A stretch of DNA of 64,000 nt. Source: Caprimulgus europaeus. Its lineage: Eukaryota; Chordata; Aves; Caprimulgiformes; Caprimulgidae. The position numbers were made by a program, and so were the translations under genes. Each line of letters starts with the position of its first letter. Within the stretch, counting starts at the first letter, position 1. The notes beneath the pieces are model-generated. The model worked only from the letters and a program-made list of their open reading frames with translations, searched no databases and was not told the origin of the DNA. Shown in pieces: positions 62,201-64,000 of the stretch. The DNA is taken from positions 7,179,054 through 7,243,053 of the forward strand of contig OU015529.1 of NCBI GenBank assembly GCA_907165065.1, in the 5' to 3' direction.

Positions 62201-64000
62201 GAGAGGTCTCTGGGGCAGAAAAGGGACTGAGTTTTGTACATCAGTCTGTAGGTACACCTGTGTGCATGCACACATACGTGAAGCAGATTATTTCCATCGC
62301 AGATTCTCTCCCCTCTCATCCGAGCAGCCAGGACTCCTTTTGTTAATGCACAGATGTGATGTTCTCTGTGGATGCTTATTAAAATCAGCATTGCAAGTGT
62401 CTTGTCAAGCCACAGTCTCTCATACCTTTTTTTTTTTATCCTGTGCCATTCCTATTTACCTGCCAGCAACCCCTGCAGGAGCAGCTTTCTGCTTGGTGTG
62501 TTGTATAGAGGCGATGCTGTTCCCAGGGATGCTGTGTGAGCGTACAGTGCCAGGTGTCTTCTACTGCAGACAGATGCATAAAAGCAATCATCTCATGCCA
62601 TTTGAACTTAGGCTGGATTTCATCACAGGTGTCTTTTAAGTTAGGTACCCTTAACATTTAATGCTCTGTCTTCTCATAGTGGGAATCATCTGCATCTCTA
62701 AATCTGAGCTCAACCGGGGCTCCCACACATCCATTGCTCCAAAAGGCTGCCCTAATCACTTTTGAAAAGCTAGTGAAATGGAATGGGACTCATTTTTCAG
62801 GCTTAGTTGAAGTCATACATTTTTTTTGTGTTGCTATTGTGTTACAGATGAAAGCTAATTTCCTGAATTTGATCTTGATATCTTCCACAGGGCTCTCTGT
62901 GGCTCTGAAGAAGCGGTCTCGAGTGCCCGAGGTGCCTGGAACCAATTCTCAGTTTGAGAGGATTGTTAGCACCCTATAACAGACCATTCAAACACTTAAT
63001 AGTAATCATTGGTTCTTTACTTGCCACATTAATTGGAAGAACGATGCCTTTTCTCTGTTAGGTGAGTGTTGAATTGAATGTTAATGTAGCAGCCAAACTG
63101 CATTTCTGCTTCTTTCCCTCTCTGACTCCTCCCAGATTTGAAGATTCATCACCACTTTTACCAGTTCACATCATTATTGGGATTTCCACCGCATATGCCT
63201 TGTGACTTTTAGAGCCTGAGGTCTCTTCCTGCTGGTTGTTTATCAGCCTTACCCTTTGCAGCTGGTCTTTCTGGATCTGAAGTCAGATATTTCACTTAGC
63301 AACCTTGCTAATGAGAAATGAGATCAAGACTAAGTAAGTATTTTCCCTCCTGAGGACAACAAATTGACCAAGACTCACTATAAGAAGCAGTAAAAGCAAG
63401 ATTTTGGTTTCATGCCATCTGGGCAGTTTCCACACAGAACGTGTCTGGAGTCTTACCAGGCCTGGAGGAACTGCCTGGCTTCTAGTAAGAGAGTATCTTG
63501 CAAGGATTCATTTGAACCTTCATGTTCCAGTTTTAAGCTAGTACCTGAACTTGGCAGTAATGCAAAAATGTGTAAAGCAGATACAAAATCCCTATCTCAA
63601 AAGGTAATTCCGAAAGTTCATTTCTCAGCTATTCAGTAATGGAAGAAGTCTTGCTTATTTAGTTTCTTCTTCCCTGACAATGTGAAATTGGAACAAAACA
63701 CTTGCATGTTACTGTGGTAATTGGGCTTTAAAGCATTTTAAAATACCTGAAATTCCTAAACCACTGACACGCAGGATGTCAAAGGAGAGGTTATCAGCCA
63801 TAAATATTCCTGAGAAAATCCAACATATTTCTTGACTTGCTTTGAAAACAGAGATGTTCCTGGCATGATACCAACCCCACTTTCTGATTTTGTTTTGAAA
63901 ATAGAGCAAAGATCTGATTCCATCCAAGTGAAATGATGCTGGCCCAACTGTCCTGCTTTTCATAGGATAGCATTGCTTCTTTCCTTCCCTTGCCTTTATG
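56291..64000. other. Intergenic, no recognisable gene
   Basis: No coding exon, RNA gene or interspersed repeat could be identified with confidence. ORFs of 201 codons (59016-59621, minus) and 189 codons (62070-62639, plus) show no domain I know. A repeat-free stretch at about 61190-61890 is rich in TAAT motifs and is listed as a candidate conserved non-coding element. Confidence 0.55.
61190..61890. promoter_or_regulatory. Candidate conserved non-coding element (TAAT-rich)
   Basis: Repeat-free sequence with closely spaced homeodomain-type cores: CTAATGAG near 61290, ACAATTACCAG near 61312, TCCTAATTAGG near 61333, and the near-palindrome AGGGTAATTGACCCT at 61484-61498 followed by TAATGA. The character resembles vertebrate developmental enhancers; conservation was not tested. 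Confidence 0.3.

Noticed and set aside
62070-62639. Plus-strand ORF of 189 codons, Cys- and Leu-rich
   Set aside because: Composition and lack of motifs suggest a chance frame. A splice-acceptor-like TTTTTTTGCAG lies near its start, but nothing else supports an exon.
62880-62980. Possible exon after TCTTCCACAG near 62892
   Set aside because: The acceptor looks acceptable, but no clear donor, no partner exon and no recognisable protein could be found.

Overview
This is vertebrate, almost certainly avian, genomic DNA. It is AT-rich and intron-dominated, and contains no bacterial-style genes. It carries many truncated CR1 LINEs, which end in the CR1-type tail repeat (variants of ATTCTATGA), and one LTR of the kind typical of bird ERVL elements. 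The species cannot be told from the sequence alone.

The only gene I can support is the 3' part of CACUL1 (CDK2-associated cullin domain 1) on the + strand. Seven coding exons lie at 3413-3515, 14064-14159, 20163-20265, 33699-33788, 38775-38913, 42255-42298 and 43361-43401. All have AG acceptors and GT donors, and their reading phases match exactly across all six introns. Together they encode a 204-residue C-terminal portion ending in a stop at 43399-43401. The start codon and N-terminal exons lie upstream of the window. Most single-frame ORFs of 60-215 codons here are chance ORFs or fragments of CR1 ORF2; apart from them no second gene is recognisable.

Layout: 1-3412 is an upstream intron. 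3413-43401 is the seven exons with six introns of about 10.5, 6.0, 13.4, 5.0, 3.3 and 1.1 kb. From 43402 there is a 3'UTR with two AATAAA signals (43551, 43846), although the true UTR could be longer. From about 43.9 kb to 64 kb there is apparently gene-free sequence. It holds three CR1 fragments, a solo ERVL-type LTR (50648-51288), a 28-bp minisatellite (52186-52305), a small CpG cluster near 55.4 kb, and a stretch near 61.2-61.9 kb rich in homeodomain-like TAAT motifs that looks like a conserved non-coding element.

The most interesting structural observation is an intragenic duplication. About 0.76 kb at 17166-17921 (intron 2) matches 37344-38116 (intron 4). The match includes not only the CR1 3' end but also about 315 bp of non-CR1 sequence beyond the CR1 tail. 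In the intron-2 copy the match stops exactly where a second, 5'-truncated CR1 begins. This pattern fits template switching or 3' transduction by CR1 machinery, or a DNA-level duplication. I found no evidence of a novel multi-gene system.
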